Source: JBCCGG01 sp039029395 (lineage in GTDB: Bacteria > Pseudomonadota > Alphaproteobacteria > Kiloniellales > JAKSDN01). From it: a DNA stretch of 49,410 nucleotides. A model generated the notes under the pieces. That model saw only the letters and a program-made list of their open reading frames with translations. It did no database searches and had not been told where the DNA came from. The number at the start of each line of letters is the position of its first letter. Within the stretch, counting starts at the first letter, position 1. The stretch is from positions 1 through 49,410 of the forward strand of contig JBCCGG010000044.1 in NCBI GenBank assembly GCA_039029395.1. Reading direction: 5' to 3'. Made by a program: the position numbers and the translations under genes. This document shows, piece after piece, positions 1-7,875 of the stretch.

Positions 1-303
1 GTCTGCAAGCGCCTCGAGCACCCCTTCAATGACCGAGCGTCCACCATGAACTTGGAGCTCGGCCATGGCCTCGCCAGTGAAGCTTCTCGGGGCGGGAAAC
101 CAAAGCACTATGCCGCGATCAATCAACTGCTCGTTATTATTGTATAATGGAGAATATACTACGATTTTAGATGGTATATTGCCACGCTTCGTCAGCGTTT
201 TAAGCGCGGATAGCACCATTTCTCCCGAAATGCGGACCACAGCCACACCCGCTCGTCCCGGCGCGCTGGACAGGGCGAAGATCGTGTCTTCTCGCGGTGT
301 CAT
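1..303 (-). CDS. mnmE: MnmE, N-terminal part (tRNA modification GTPase), cut by window edge
   Basis: MnmE works with MnmG to build the 5-carboxymethylaminomethyl group on wobble uridine of certain tRNAs. The first 101 codons are visible, starting at the ATG at 303. They read MTPREDTIFALSSAPGRAGV, then a VVRISG segment, then PAPRSFTGE and AELQVHGG, which are the conserved blocks of the N-terminal tetrahydrofolate-binding domain; the GTPase domain lies outside the window. The stretch at roughly 120-185 is strikingly AT-rich for this genome (residues near VVYSPLYNNNEQL) and replaces the Ala/Arg/Pro-rich segment I would expect, although the frame stays open. The gene runs off the left edge and its start lies 17 bases from the stop of the ferredoxin gene upstream. 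The identification is secure from the motifs. Confidence 0.93.
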   Translation of the reverse strand, partial: MTPREDTIFALSSAPGRAGVAVVRISGEMVLSALKTLTKRGNIPSKIVVYSPLYNNNEQLIDRGIVLWFPAPRSFTGEAMAELQVHGGRSVIEGVLEALAD

Positions 304-320
304 GGCACTTCCGCGCCGTA

Positions 321-674
321 TCAGCCGTCCGGCGGATCGCCGTCCTCGGGCTGCATCATGAGATGCTTCACCCGGCCGCCCTCGATCACATGGGTCTGCA
401 GGATTTCGTCGACGTCCTCGGTACCGATAAAGCGGTACCAGACGCCTTCTGGGTAAATCACCATGGTTGGCCCCAGCTCGCAGCGGTCAAGACAGCCTGC
501 GGCGTTGATGCGAACACCCTCAAGGCCGAGCTCTTTGGCGCGCGCCTTCATGTAGTTGCGCAGCTCGATCGAGCCCTTTTCCTTGCAGCAGCCGCGCGGA
601 TGACCGGCTGCGCGTTCGTTGGTGCAGCAAAAGACGTGAACCCGATAGTAGGGTGCGGGATCTGCCTCGCTCAT
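321..674 (-). CDS. (2Fe-2S) ferredoxin, thioredoxin-like
   Basis: A 117-residue thioredoxin-fold [2Fe-2S] ferredoxin, a likely small electron carrier whose partner is not evident here. The conserved pattern is FCCTNERAAGHPRGCC near the N-terminus and AAGCLDRCELGPTMVIYPEG later. The probable cluster ligands are C16 or C17, C29, C61 and C65, as in the family. I start it at the ATG at 674, which has a GAGG a few bases upstream. A TTG at 683 would overlap the preceding gene's stop but has its Shine-Dalgarno-like sequence too close. It follows the DUF6489 gene by 5 bases, so the two are probably one transcript, perhaps continuing into mnmE. Family assignment is firm; the physiological role is not known from sequence. 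Confidence 0.88.
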   Translation of the reverse strand: MSEADPAPYYRVHVFCCTNERAAGHPRGCCKEKGSIELRNYMKARAKELGLEGVRINAAGCLDRCELGPTMVIYPEGVWYRFIGTEDVDEILQTHVIEGGRVKHLMMQPEDGDPPDG

Positions 675-679
675 CGGCC

Positions 680-931
680 TCAATCTCCCTTGCCCGATGC
701 GCCGCCACCCGTGAACTGGGCCCAGAAGGCTTTCTGCATTTGCTCCAAACCCTGGGCACCGGACGGCAACCAGGTTTTGAAGAGCGTTTCCGGATCCAAG
801 GCCGCCAAATTGGCCATGATCCGCTTCTGAACTTCGGCCATGACCTCTTTCTGCATGGGCGCGACGTCAGGCAGGCCGAAAAAGGCACGTGCTTCCTCGG
901 GCGTGCAGTCGATATCGATGGAAATCTTCAC
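680..931 (-). CDS. DUF6489 family protein
   Basis: An 83-residue acidic soluble protein beginning MKISIDIDCTPEEARAFFGL, which is the hallmark N-terminus of the alphaproteobacterial DUF6489 family. The middle has alternating hydrophobic/charged residues typical of a helix (QKEVMAEVQKRIMANLAAL) followed by a conserved WLP; the C-terminus is a Gly-rich tail. There is no signal peptide or membrane segment. It heads a short minus-strand cluster with the ferredoxin gene 5 bases downstream. The 172 bases between its start and the divergent DUF255 gene at 1104 must hold both promoters, but I could not pick convincing -35/-10 pairs. The function of this family is unknown to me. Confidence 0.8.
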   Translation of the reverse strand: MKISIDIDCTPEEARAFFGLPDVAPMQKEVMAEVQKRIMANLAALDPETLFKTWLPSGAQGLEQMQKAFWAQFTGGGASGKGD

Positions 932-1103
932 GGCATCCGCTCCCAGTCACGAACGTGCGCTTAAGACCCCACAGCTAATGGGGTTGAGGCGAGGGCTCAA
1001 GCCAACGCATATAGTCACCCAACCGGCCGGACACTACTGCGCTGAAGCGGCCCCTGCAACGCCCGCGATGGTGCGGTCCAAGGAACGAAGAGGGATAGAC
1101 TAC

Positions 1104-3146
1104 ATGGCTGAGAATCGCCTGGCCGGAGAGACCAGTCCCTACTTGCTTCAACACAAGGACAATCCGGTCGATTGGCATCCCTGGGGCAGCGAGGCCCTGG
1201 AAACCGCCCGCCGCGAGCAAAAGGCGATCCTGCTCTCTGTCGGTTATGCGGCCTGCCATTGGTGCCATGTGATGGCCCACGAGTCCTTCGAGAACGAGGA
1301 CATCGCCAACCTGATGAACGAGCTGTTCGTGAACATCAAGGTTGACCGGGAAGAACGACCTGACTTGGACACGATCTACCAGACCGCACTCGCGCTTTTG
1401 GGCGAGCACGGCGGCTGGCCGCTCACTATGTTTTTGACCCCTGACGGCGAGCCGTTCTGGGGCGGCACCTATTTTCCGCCCGAGCCGCGCTTCGGCCGGC
1501 CCGGTTTTCCCCAGGTTTTGCAAGGCATCGCCGCTGCTTACCGGGATGATCCGGCCAAGGTCTCGAACAACGTCACCGCGCTCAAGGACGCACTCAAGCG
1601 GCTTTCAACCACGACCGGCGGCGGCGCCGTGACCAGTGACATCTTGGGCCAGGTGGCCCAGCGGCTGGTGCGCGAGATCGATCCGGCGACCGGCGGCATC
1701 GGTGGCGCGCCGAAGTTTCCCAACCCGACCATGCTCAAGCTACTGTGGCGTGCCTGGAAACGCACCAAAGACGAGACCTATCGGCATGCGGTCGAGCTGA
1801 CCTTGAGCGCCATGTGTCAAGGCGGCATCTACGATCATTTGGGCGGCGGTTTCGCGCGCTACACGGTCGACGACAAATGGCTGGTGCCCCATTTCGAGAA
1901 AATGCTCTACGACAACGCACAGCTGATCGATCTCTTGACCTGGGCCTGGCAGGATAGCGGCAATCCGCTCTACGAAACCCGCGCGCGGGAGACCGTTGCG
2001 TGGGTGGCGCGGGAAATGATGGCGGCGGCCGGCGACGGCGAGAGCGCCGGAACCTGTGGCGCCTTTGCCTCTTCGCTCGACGCCGACAGCGAAGGCGAGG
2101 AAGGCAAGTTCTACGTTTGGAACGAAGGCGAGATCGACCGCTTGCTGGGTGACCGATCGGCCAGCTTCAAGGCATCCTACGACGTGTCGTCCCAGGGTAA
2201 CTGGGAGGGCAAGGTCATACTCAATCGCTCCCAGCGTCCTCAGTTGGGCGACGAAGCGCTGGAAGCGGACCTTGCCGGCCAGCGCCAAACTCTCTTCGAT
2301 GAACGAGTAAAGCGCATCCCGCCTGGCTGGGATGACAAGGTGCTTGCCGACTGGAATGGGCTCATGATCGCCGCGCTGGCCCGTGCCGCGCCGGTCTTCG
2401 GCGAGCCCTCGTGGCTAGCCATGGCCGAGACCGCTTTCCGCTTCGTGGTCGAACAGATGACCGTGGACGGCCGCCTGAGGCATAGCTGGCGGCACGGCAA
2501 GCTGCAGCATCCGGCGACCCTGGACGACTACGCGAACCTCTCGGACGGGGCGCTCGCGCTTTACGAGGCAACCTGGGATCAGCGCTATCTGGATCAGGTC
2601 GAAGCTTGGCTGGAGGTGGTCGAGCGCCACTACGCGGACAGCGGCGGAGGCGGTTACTTCTTTACCGCCGACGATACCGAAGGGCTGATCGTGCGCACGA
2701 AAACCGCCAACGACAGCGCGGTTCCCGCGGGCAACGGCACCCTGGCGGCGGTTCTGGCTCGCCTCTACTACTTGACCGGAGAGTCGAAGTACCGGGAGCG
2801 GGCCGAGGCCCTGATCAGCGCCTTTTCCGGCGAGCTCGGGCGCAACATTTTCCCGCTCTCGACCTTATTGAATGCCAGCGAAACCCTAAGCTCGGCGGTC
2901 CAGGTCGTGGTGGTTTCGGCCAATGGCCCGAACGGCACCAAGGCGCTTTTGGGCGCACTGCGTGGACAATGCCTGCCCGATCAAGTGCTTCAGGTGGTGG
3001 ACTCGGCCGATGCCCTCGCCGAAGGCCATCCGGCCAAGGGCAAGACCGCGAAGGACGGACAAGCCACCGCCTACGTTTGCCGGGGCCAGAGCTGCTCCCT
3101 ACCGATCACCGATCCCGCTGAACTGGTTCAGGCGTTGACTCTCTAG
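1104..3146 (+). CDS. DUF255 thioredoxin-domain protein (YyaL/SPATA20-like)
   Basis: A 680-residue cytosolic protein of the DUF255 family. The N-terminal third is a thioredoxin-like domain: TSPYLLQHKDNPVDW at about residues 10-24, then CHWCHVM at 51-57, with C51 and C54 forming the CxxC motif. The rest resembles the six-hairpin (alpha/alpha)6 glycosidase or N-acylglucosamine 2-epimerase fold, with GGIYDHLGGGFARY and VPHFEKMLYDNAQL as landmark segments. Its biochemical activity is not established. The frame is open far upstream, but the ATG at 1104 is preceded by AGAGGG and gives the canonical MAENRL... start. The alkyltransferase gene begins 11 bases after its stop, so the two are probably co-transcribed. 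Confidence 0.9.
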   Translation: MAENRLAGETSPYLLQHKDNPVDWHPWGSEALETARREQKAILLSVGYAACHWCHVMAHESFENEDIANLMNELFVNIKVDREERPDLDTIYQTALALLGEHGGWPLTMFLTPDGEPFWGGTYFPPEPRFGRPGFPQVLQGIAAAYRDDPAKVSNNVTALKDALKRLSTTTGGGAVTSDILGQVAQRLVREIDPATGGIGGAPKFPNPTMLKLLWRAWKRTKDETYRHAVELTLSAMCQGGIYDHLGGGFARYTVDDKWLVPHFEKMLYDNAQLIDLLTWAWQDSGNPLYETRARETVAWVAREMMAAAGDGESAGTCGAFASSLDADSEGEEGKFYVWNEGEIDRLLGDRSASFKASYDVSSQGNWEGKVILNRSQRPQLGDEALEADLAGQRQTLFDERVKRIPPGWDDKVLADWNGLMIAALARAAPVFGEPSWLAMAETAFRFVVEQMTVDGRLRHSWRHGKLQHPATLDDYANLSDGALALYEATWDQRYLDQVEAWLEVVERHYADSGGGGYFFTADDTEGLIVRTKTANDSAVPAGNGTLAAVLARLYYLTGESKYRERAEALISAFSGELGRNIFPLSTLLNASETLSSAVQVVVVSANGPNGTKALLGALRGQCLPDQVLQVVDSADALAEGHPAKGKTAKDGQATAYVCRGQSCSLPITDPAELVQALTL

Positions 3147-3157
3147 GGTGCCGGCAG

Positions 3158-3628
3158 ATGGCTTGGATCCAACTCAATAGTCCGGTCGGGCGCCTCAAAG
3201 TCATCGAAAGGGACGATGCGATCATACGGGTCACTTGGCGCGTCGAAGACCGTGCTTGCGATACAGAAACGACACCGCTTCTGACCTGTGCCGCGCGCCA
3301 GTTGGAGGATTACTTTGCCGGCAGAGAGTTCGCGTTCGATTTGCCCCTGCGGCCGGCCGGAAGCGCCTTTCAGCGCGCCGTTTGGTCTGCCATGTGCCGC
3401 ATCCCGCCGGGCCAGACGGCAAGCTACGGCGATCTCGCTGATGAGATCGGCAACGTGCCCCGCGCTGTTGGCCTGGCCTGCGGCGCCAATCCGATCCCAA
3501 TCATCATTCCCTGTCACCGGGTGCTTGCGGCCGGCGGGCGCATGGGCGGTTTTTCGGGCGGTGGCGGAGTCGAGACCAAGCGTAAGCTTCTAGAGCACGA
3601 AGGCGCGCTGCCGCCGAGCCTGTTCTAA
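3158..3628 (+). CDS. ogt: Methylated-DNA--[protein]-cysteine S-methyltransferase
   Basis: A 156-residue suicide repair protein that transfers alkyl groups from O6-alkylguanine (or O4-alkylthymine) to its own cysteine. The active-site motif IPCHRV places the acceptor at C119. The upstream conserved helix-turn-helix region is present: FQRAVWSAMCRIPPG, TASYGDLADEIG, then PRAVGLACGANP. There is no AdaA domain, so it is the Ogt/AdaB type and not a regulator. Its length fits the family. It sits 11 bases behind the DUF255 gene, in the same probable transcript; the next gene is convergent and has its own terminator in the spacer. Confidence 0.93.
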   Translation: MAWIQLNSPVGRLKVIERDDAIIRVTWRVEDRACDTETTPLLTCAARQLEDYFAGREFAFDLPLRPAGSAFQRAVWSAMCRIPPGQTASYGDLADEIGNVPRAVGLACGANPIPIIIPCHRVLAAGGRMGGFSGGGGVETKRKLLEHEGALPPSLF

Positions 3629-3752
3629 GGAATTGGTTGTCGAACTGTCTCTGAAAGACCCCATGGCCATCGCTATGCATTGTGCCTTTTGACGGGTTCT
3701 CTTGAAAAGCAGGACACTTTGGCAACTGCTTCGATATTGACGGGATGCTGGA

Positions 3753-3782
3753 AAGAAAAAGGGCCCCGTCCCCGGGGCCCTT
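3753..3782 (-). terminator. Intrinsic terminator of the polyamine transporter operon
   Basis: A perfect 10-base-pair inverted repeat, AAGGGCCCCG (3759-3768) and CGGGGCCCTT (3773-3782), encloses a 4-base loop. On the minus strand the stem is followed at once by TTTTTCTTTC (3760-3751). This is a textbook Rho-independent terminator placed 24 bases after the potF stop. The other strand has only a weak T run (TTCACA), so it serves the minus-strand operon. Confidence 0.92.
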
Positions 3783-3805
3783 CACACATCGCGTGCGCTA
3801 CGCAG

Positions 3806-4834
3806 TTACTTTTTCAGGTTCGTCCAGATCTTGTTGTAGAGATCGACCACTTCCTTGGAACAGGGCGGCACGAACTCGGGATCGGGCGCATTGGCCGGCA
3901 GCTTGATCTCCGGTGCATTGGCGAAGGAGGCATCCAAGAACGCTTCGCTGCCGACGATGCCGTTGGCGTATTTTGCGAAGTCTGAAATCAGGGCGGCGTT
4001 CTCCGGTGCCATGATATAATTCTGGAAGATCTTCGCATTCTCCATGTTCGGCGCGTCTTTCAGCACCGCGACGTTATCCATCCAGCCAGTGTAGCCCTCG
4101 ACCGGATAGGCATAGGCGAGCGTCGGCACTTGCTCGCGAGCGCGCATGGAAGCACCGTTCCACTGCTGGGAGACATCGACGTCGCCCGACGTCAGTTTTT
4201 CGATGGTCGAATAGTCCATGGTGCGCCAGCACTTTTTGGATTCGAGCAGAAGAGCGTTCAGCTCCTTGAGCTGCTCCTTGTCGGAGTTGCAGCGCGGGTG
4301 GCCCAAATAGCGTAGACCGGCGTTGATGACATCGTTGATGTCGTTGAGCATATTGATCCGGCCGCACAGCTGCTCTGGCGGATCGAACAGGATCTTGAGG
4401 CTGTTGATATCGCCGTCATAGGCCTTGGTGTTGACCGTGAAGGCGGTGGTGCCCCATTGATAGGGCACGGTGTAGCGCCGGCCCTTGTCCCAATAGACGT
4501 CTTTCCAGCGATCGTCGACGTGCTTGAAGTTCGACATCTGATCCGGCCGAGTCTCGGCCAAGAGGCCTTCCTCGATCATGATTTGGATCATGTAGTCGCC
4601 GGGTACCACGATGTCGTAGCCGGTCGCACCGGATTTGACCTTGGCAAGCATGGTCTCGTTCGAATCATAGCCGTCGATCGTTACCTTGATGCCTTTTTCT
4701 TCCTCGAACTTCTTGATCAGCTCGGGGCTGGTGTAGTTGCCCCAATTGTAGATGTGCAGCTCGCCTGCGGCCAAGGCCGGGCTCGCGGCCAGACTCAGCG
4801 CAGCGGCCGCCAACGTCACGATACCAAGTTTCAT
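3806..4834 (-). CDS. potF: Periplasmic spermidine/putrescine-binding protein (PotF/PotD-like)
   Basis: The 342-residue substrate-binding protein of the polyamine ABC importer. It has a signal peptide (MKLGIVTLAAAALSLAASPALA, cleavage expected after residue 22, before AGELHIYNW). The mature start ELHIYNWGNYTSPELIKKFE and the segments GYDIVVPGDYMI and VPYQWGTTAF are characteristic of the PotD/PotF family. Two cysteines (in EQLCGRIN and GHPRCNSD) may form a disulphide. It is the last gene of the operon, 42 bases after the second permease gene, and is followed by a strong terminator. The exact polyamine preferred cannot be read from sequence; putrescine, spermidine or another polyamine are all possible. 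Confidence 0.9.
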   Translation of the reverse strand: MKLGIVTLAAAALSLAASPALAAGELHIYNWGNYTSPELIKKFEEEKGIKVTIDGYDSNETMLAKVKSGATGYDIVVPGDYMIQIMIEEGLLAETRPDQMSNFKHVDDRWKDVYWDKGRRYTVPYQWGTTAFTVNTKAYDGDINSLKILFDPPEQLCGRINMLNDINDVINAGLRYLGHPRCNSDKEQLKELNALLLESKKCWRTMDYSTIEKLTSGDVDVSQQWNGASMRAREQVPTLAYAYPVEGYTGWMDNVAVLKDAPNMENAKIFQNYIMAPENAALISDFAKYANGIVGSEAFLDASFANAPEIKLPANAPDPEFVPPCSKEVVDLYNKIWTNLKK

Positions 4835-4876
4835 AACCTATCCTCCCTCTCCTGATCTCATGCTATTGGGCCGGCG

Positions 4877-5704
4877 TCATCGTGCGCTCTTTCCCTTCCG
4901 GCCGAGCAGGAAAAGGAGCGTAACCAAGAGAATCGAAATAGCCAAGAGGATGCTCGAGACCGCATTGACCTCTGGTGTCACACCACGGCGGATCTGACCG
5001 AGGATGTAAATCGGAAGTGTCGTCTGTCCCGGCGCGGCGACCATCAGAGTGATGATCACGTCGTCCAGCGAGATGATGAAGGCCAGCATTGCACCTGAAA
5101 TGATGCCCGGCGCCATGAGCGGCAAGGTGATCCGGCGGAACACCGGCCAGGGTTTGGCATAGAGATCCGCCGCCGCCTGCTCGAGCGTCAAGTCCATGTT
5201 CTCCAGGCGCGCCCGGATGGGCATGTAGGCGAAGGGGATGCAGAACACCGTGTGGGCGATCATCACGCCGAAGTCGCCGAAGTTGAGACCGAAAGAAGTG
5301 CGCAGGAGCGCGAAGAACGCGAGCGTCGAGATGCCGGTCACGATCTCCGGCACCATGAGCGGCAGGTTGAGTACCGTGTAGGCCGCGGTCAGGCCACGAT
5401 AGGCCTTGACCCGGGTCGTCGCGAGGGCCGCCATGGTCGCCGCAGTGGTCGCGAATACCGTGGCGAAAACGGCAATCTCCAAGGAGTTGAGTGCCGCGTT
5501 CTGGATGCCTTCGTTGGCGAGCGCCTTCTTGTACCAGTCGAGACTGAACTCAGACCAGCGCACCACCGATCGGTTGGCATTGAAGGAGAAGATCACCAGG
5601 ATCGCGATCGGCGCGTAAAGAAACAGGATACAGGTAACCGCCACCGCGCCGAAGCCGGGTTGGCGCTTGAGGTCGAAGCCCTTGACCGCGACGGTCTCAG
5701 CCAT
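4877..5704 (-). CDS. potI: Polyamine ABC transporter permease (PotI/PotC-like)
   Basis: A 275-residue inner-membrane permease with about six transmembrane segments, starting with a hydrophobic helix near residues 17-38 (VAVTCILFLYAPIAILVIF). The EAA loop that contacts the ATPase is EQAAADLYAKPWPVFRRITL followed by PLMAPG. SLDDVIITLMV is the conserved segment of PotC/PotI proteins. The start codon lies 8 bases inside the end of the potH gene, so the two are translationally coupled. It forms the membrane channel with the PotH-like protein. Confidence 0.92.
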   Translation of the reverse strand: MAETVAVKGFDLKRQPGFGAVAVTCILFLYAPIAILVIFSFNANRSVVRWSEFSLDWYKKALANEGIQNAALNSLEIAVFATVFATTAATMAALATTRVKAYRGLTAAYTVLNLPLMVPEIVTGISTLAFFALLRTSFGLNFGDFGVMIAHTVFCIPFAYMPIRARLENMDLTLEQAAADLYAKPWPVFRRITLPLMAPGIISGAMLAFIISLDDVIITLMVAAPGQTTLPIYILGQIRRGVTPEVNAVSSILLAISILLVTLLFLLGRKGKSAR

Positions 5705-6659
5705 GGCCGCCTCCCAGCTGCCGGGAATTGCGGGCGTAGACCGTCAGCGCGATCATCACCAAGGACATCAGCACCAAGGCCGCGGCAAAGCCGAAGGGCC
5801 AGTTGCGCGAGCTGCCGAACTGGATCGCGATCATGTTGCCGATCATGAGGTGCTTGCCGCCGCCGAGCAGTTCTGGGGTGATGTAGGCACCAAGGCCCGG
5901 GATGAAGACCAGAATGGAGCCGGCGATGATGCCGGGCATGGCAAGCGGTATGATGATCCGGCGTAAGACCTTGAAGCGGTTGGCGTAGAGGTCGAAGCCG
6001 GCTTCCACCAAACGGAAGTCGAGACGCTCCAAAGCGGCGTAGATCGGCAGCACCATGAAGGGCAGGAAGGCGTAAAGCAGCCCGAGCGCAACGGCGAAGT
6101 CGGTGTAGATGATTTCAAGCGGCTGGGAGATCACACCTAGTCCCATTAGGCTGATGTTGACGACACCCTCGTCGCGCACGATCAGCTGCATGGCAAAGGT
6201 GCGGATCAGCAGGTTGGTCCAGAAGGGAATCGTGATCAGGAAGATCCAGAAGTCCCGCTGGTGCGCTGGCCGGGTCGCCATGAAATAGGCGGTTGGAAAG
6301 CCGATCAAGAGCGAAGCGACGGTCGAATAGGTGGCCAGCAGGATCGAGCGCCAGAAAATCTGCACATACGCCGGATTGAAGGTCAGAGTGTCGTCGAAGA
6401 TATCCTGATCGAACAACAGCTGCACATAGGCCGCCGTTGAAAACTCCCAGCGCACGCCCCCGTAGGTGTCGGCCACAAGAAACGAATAGATCAGTGCCAG
6501 AAACAGCGGCAGAATCCCGAAAATCCCAATGATGCCGAGCGCCATGGCCAGCAAAAACGTCCGCGAGCGTCCGCCAGAGCGCGCCTCGGCCCGTTCCGCC
6601 TCGCTCGTCTCCTCGAGCCCCGGCAGATGCCCGGCGGCGTCCTTTGCGAGCACGCTCAT
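5697..6659 (-). CDS. potH: Polyamine ABC transporter permease (PotH/PotB-like)
   Basis: A 320-residue inner-membrane permease with six predicted membrane helices, the first near residues 40-63. The EAA loop reads VEAGFDLYANRFKVLRRIII then PLAMPG; the segments AYFMATRP and SFLVADTYGG are typical of PotB/PotH. The frame is open much further upstream, but those codons lie inside the ATPase gene in another frame. The ATG at 6659 shares one base with the potG stop (TGATG), the usual coupling in this operon. It overlaps the potI start by 8 bases. Confidence 0.92.
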   Translation of the reverse strand: MSVLAKDAAGHLPGLEETSEAERAEARSGGRSRTFLLAMALGIIGIFGILPLFLALIYSFLVADTYGGVRWEFSTAAYVQLLFDQDIFDDTLTFNPAYVQIFWRSILLATYSTVASLLIGFPTAYFMATRPAHQRDFWIFLITIPFWTNLLIRTFAMQLIVRDEGVVNISLMGLGVISQPLEIIYTDFAVALGLLYAFLPFMVLPIYAALERLDFRLVEAGFDLYANRFKVLRRIIIPLAMPGIIAGSILVFIPGLGAYITPELLGGGKHLMIGNMIAIQFGSSRNWPFGFAAALVLMSLVMIALTVYARNSRQLGGGHG

Positions 6660-7750
6660 CAGTCCCTCAGCACCTGAAGCGCGCCGTCCGGGATCGCCAC
6701 CTTGACTTCGTCGCCCTTGGCGTAGGGGGTTTGCATGCCGGCCTGGTTCTGCAGGCGAATCTGAAACTCCGTGCCGCCTCCCAGATCCAGGAAGTACTGT
6801 GTGTCGGAGCCGACGTAGAGCACCGTCTCGACCCGGCCGGCAAGCGCGGCCTCCTGGTCGCTTTCTGCCAAGCTGGCGCGTTCTGGCCGCACCGCCAGAC
6901 TGACCGTCCCCTCGCTCCGAGCGCCGGGCGGTAAGGTCGCCAGGCGTTCGGCGCCGGAGCCGAGCCGCACTCGGGCGCATCCGTTCTCGAGCGCCACGAT
7001 GGTGCCGTCCAGGAAGTTGGTCTCACCGATGAAGTCGGCGACGAAATGAGAAGAGGGATGCTCGTAGATCTCGTTCGGCGGACCGATCTGGAGAATCTTG
7101 CCGGCGCTCATCACCGCGATGCGGTCCGACATGGTCAGCGCCTCGCCCTGGTCGTGGGTGACGAAAATGAAGGTCAGGCCGGTCTCATGCTGGATGCGTT
7201 TGAGCTCGATCTGCATCTCCTTGCGAAGTTTCAAATCGAGCGCAGAGAGCGGCTCATCGAGCAGCAGCACTTCGGGTCGGTTGGCGAGCGCCCGGGCAAG
7301 TGCGACCCGTTGCTGCTGACCGCCCGAGAGCTGGGCTGGACGGCGCTGCTCCATGCCGCCCAGGCGGACCAGAGTCAGCATCTCGGCGACCCGGCCGTCG
7401 ATCTCGGCCTTGTCGAAGCCTTGCATCTCCAGGCCGAAGGCGATGTTCTGAGCCACCGTCATGTGCGGGAAGAGTGCGTAGGACTGGAACACCGTGTTGA
7501 CCGGGCGCTTGTAGGGCGGCCGCCCAACCATGGACTCGCCGGCAATCATGATCTGGCCTCGGGTCGGCTGTTCGAAGCCGGCGATTAGGCGCAGCAGCGT
7601 CGTCTTCCCGCAGCCCGAGGGGCCAAGCAGAGTAAAGAACTCGTTGCGCCGGATCGCCACGCTGGCCTCGTCAAGCGCGACAACCCGCTCGGTGCCGGTG
7701 CCGAACACCTTGCTTACGCCCTGGACTTCGATCGCCGGGCGATCGTTCAC
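6659..7750 (-). CDS. potG: Polyamine ABC transporter ATP-binding protein (PotG/PotA-like)
   Basis: The 363-residue ATPase energising the importer. Walker A is GPSGCGKT (43-50), the Q-loop falls in NTVFQSYALFPHM (85-97), the ABC signature is LSGGQQQR (141-148), Walker B is VLLLDEP (161-167) and the H-loop histidine is H199. A C-terminal TOBE-like beta domain follows (about 230-363), which in this family regulates ATPase activity. It is the first gene of the operon and has a good Shine-Dalgarno (GGGGGAGA) upstream. A long inverted repeat lies in the 125-base leader that separates it from gshB. Confidence 0.95.
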   Translation of the reverse strand: MNDRPAIEVQGVSKVFGTGTERVVALDEASVAIRRNEFFTLLGPSGCGKTTLLRLIAGFEQPTRGQIMIAGESMVGRPPYKRPVNTVFQSYALFPHMTVAQNIAFGLEMQGFDKAEIDGRVAEMLTLVRLGGMEQRRPAQLSGGQQQRVALARALANRPEVLLLDEPLSALDLKLRKEMQIELKRIQHETGLTFIFVTHDQGEALTMSDRIAVMSAGKILQIGPPNEIYEHPSSHFVADFIGETNFLDGTIVALENGCARVRLGSGAERLATLPPGARSEGTVSLAVRPERASLAESDQEAALAGRVETVLYVGSDTQYFLDLGGGTEFQIRLQNQAGMQTPYAKGDEVKVAIPDGALQVLRD

Positions 7751-7770
7751 GCTTAATCTCCCCCTGTTTC

Positions 7771-7824
7771 GCGCCGAGCGGTTCTTGTTCTGGAACGAGG
7801 TCTCAGCCCCGGCGGGCTCGGCGC
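7771..7824 (-). promoter_or_regulatory. Leader inverted repeat before potG
   Basis: A perfect 9-base inverted repeat, GCGCCGAGC (7771-7779) and GCTCGGCGC (7816-7824), with 36 bases between the arms. It lies between gshB and potG, upstream of the potG Shine-Dalgarno. No T run follows on the minus strand, so it is not an intrinsic terminator. It could be an mRNA leader stem or a protein-binding site for polyamine control. This is a structural observation only. Confidence 0.35.
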
Positions 7825-7875
7825 GTCAATAGTGAGCCTTGTCGCACTGATCGGGTCAAGCCGGAAGATTTTGGC

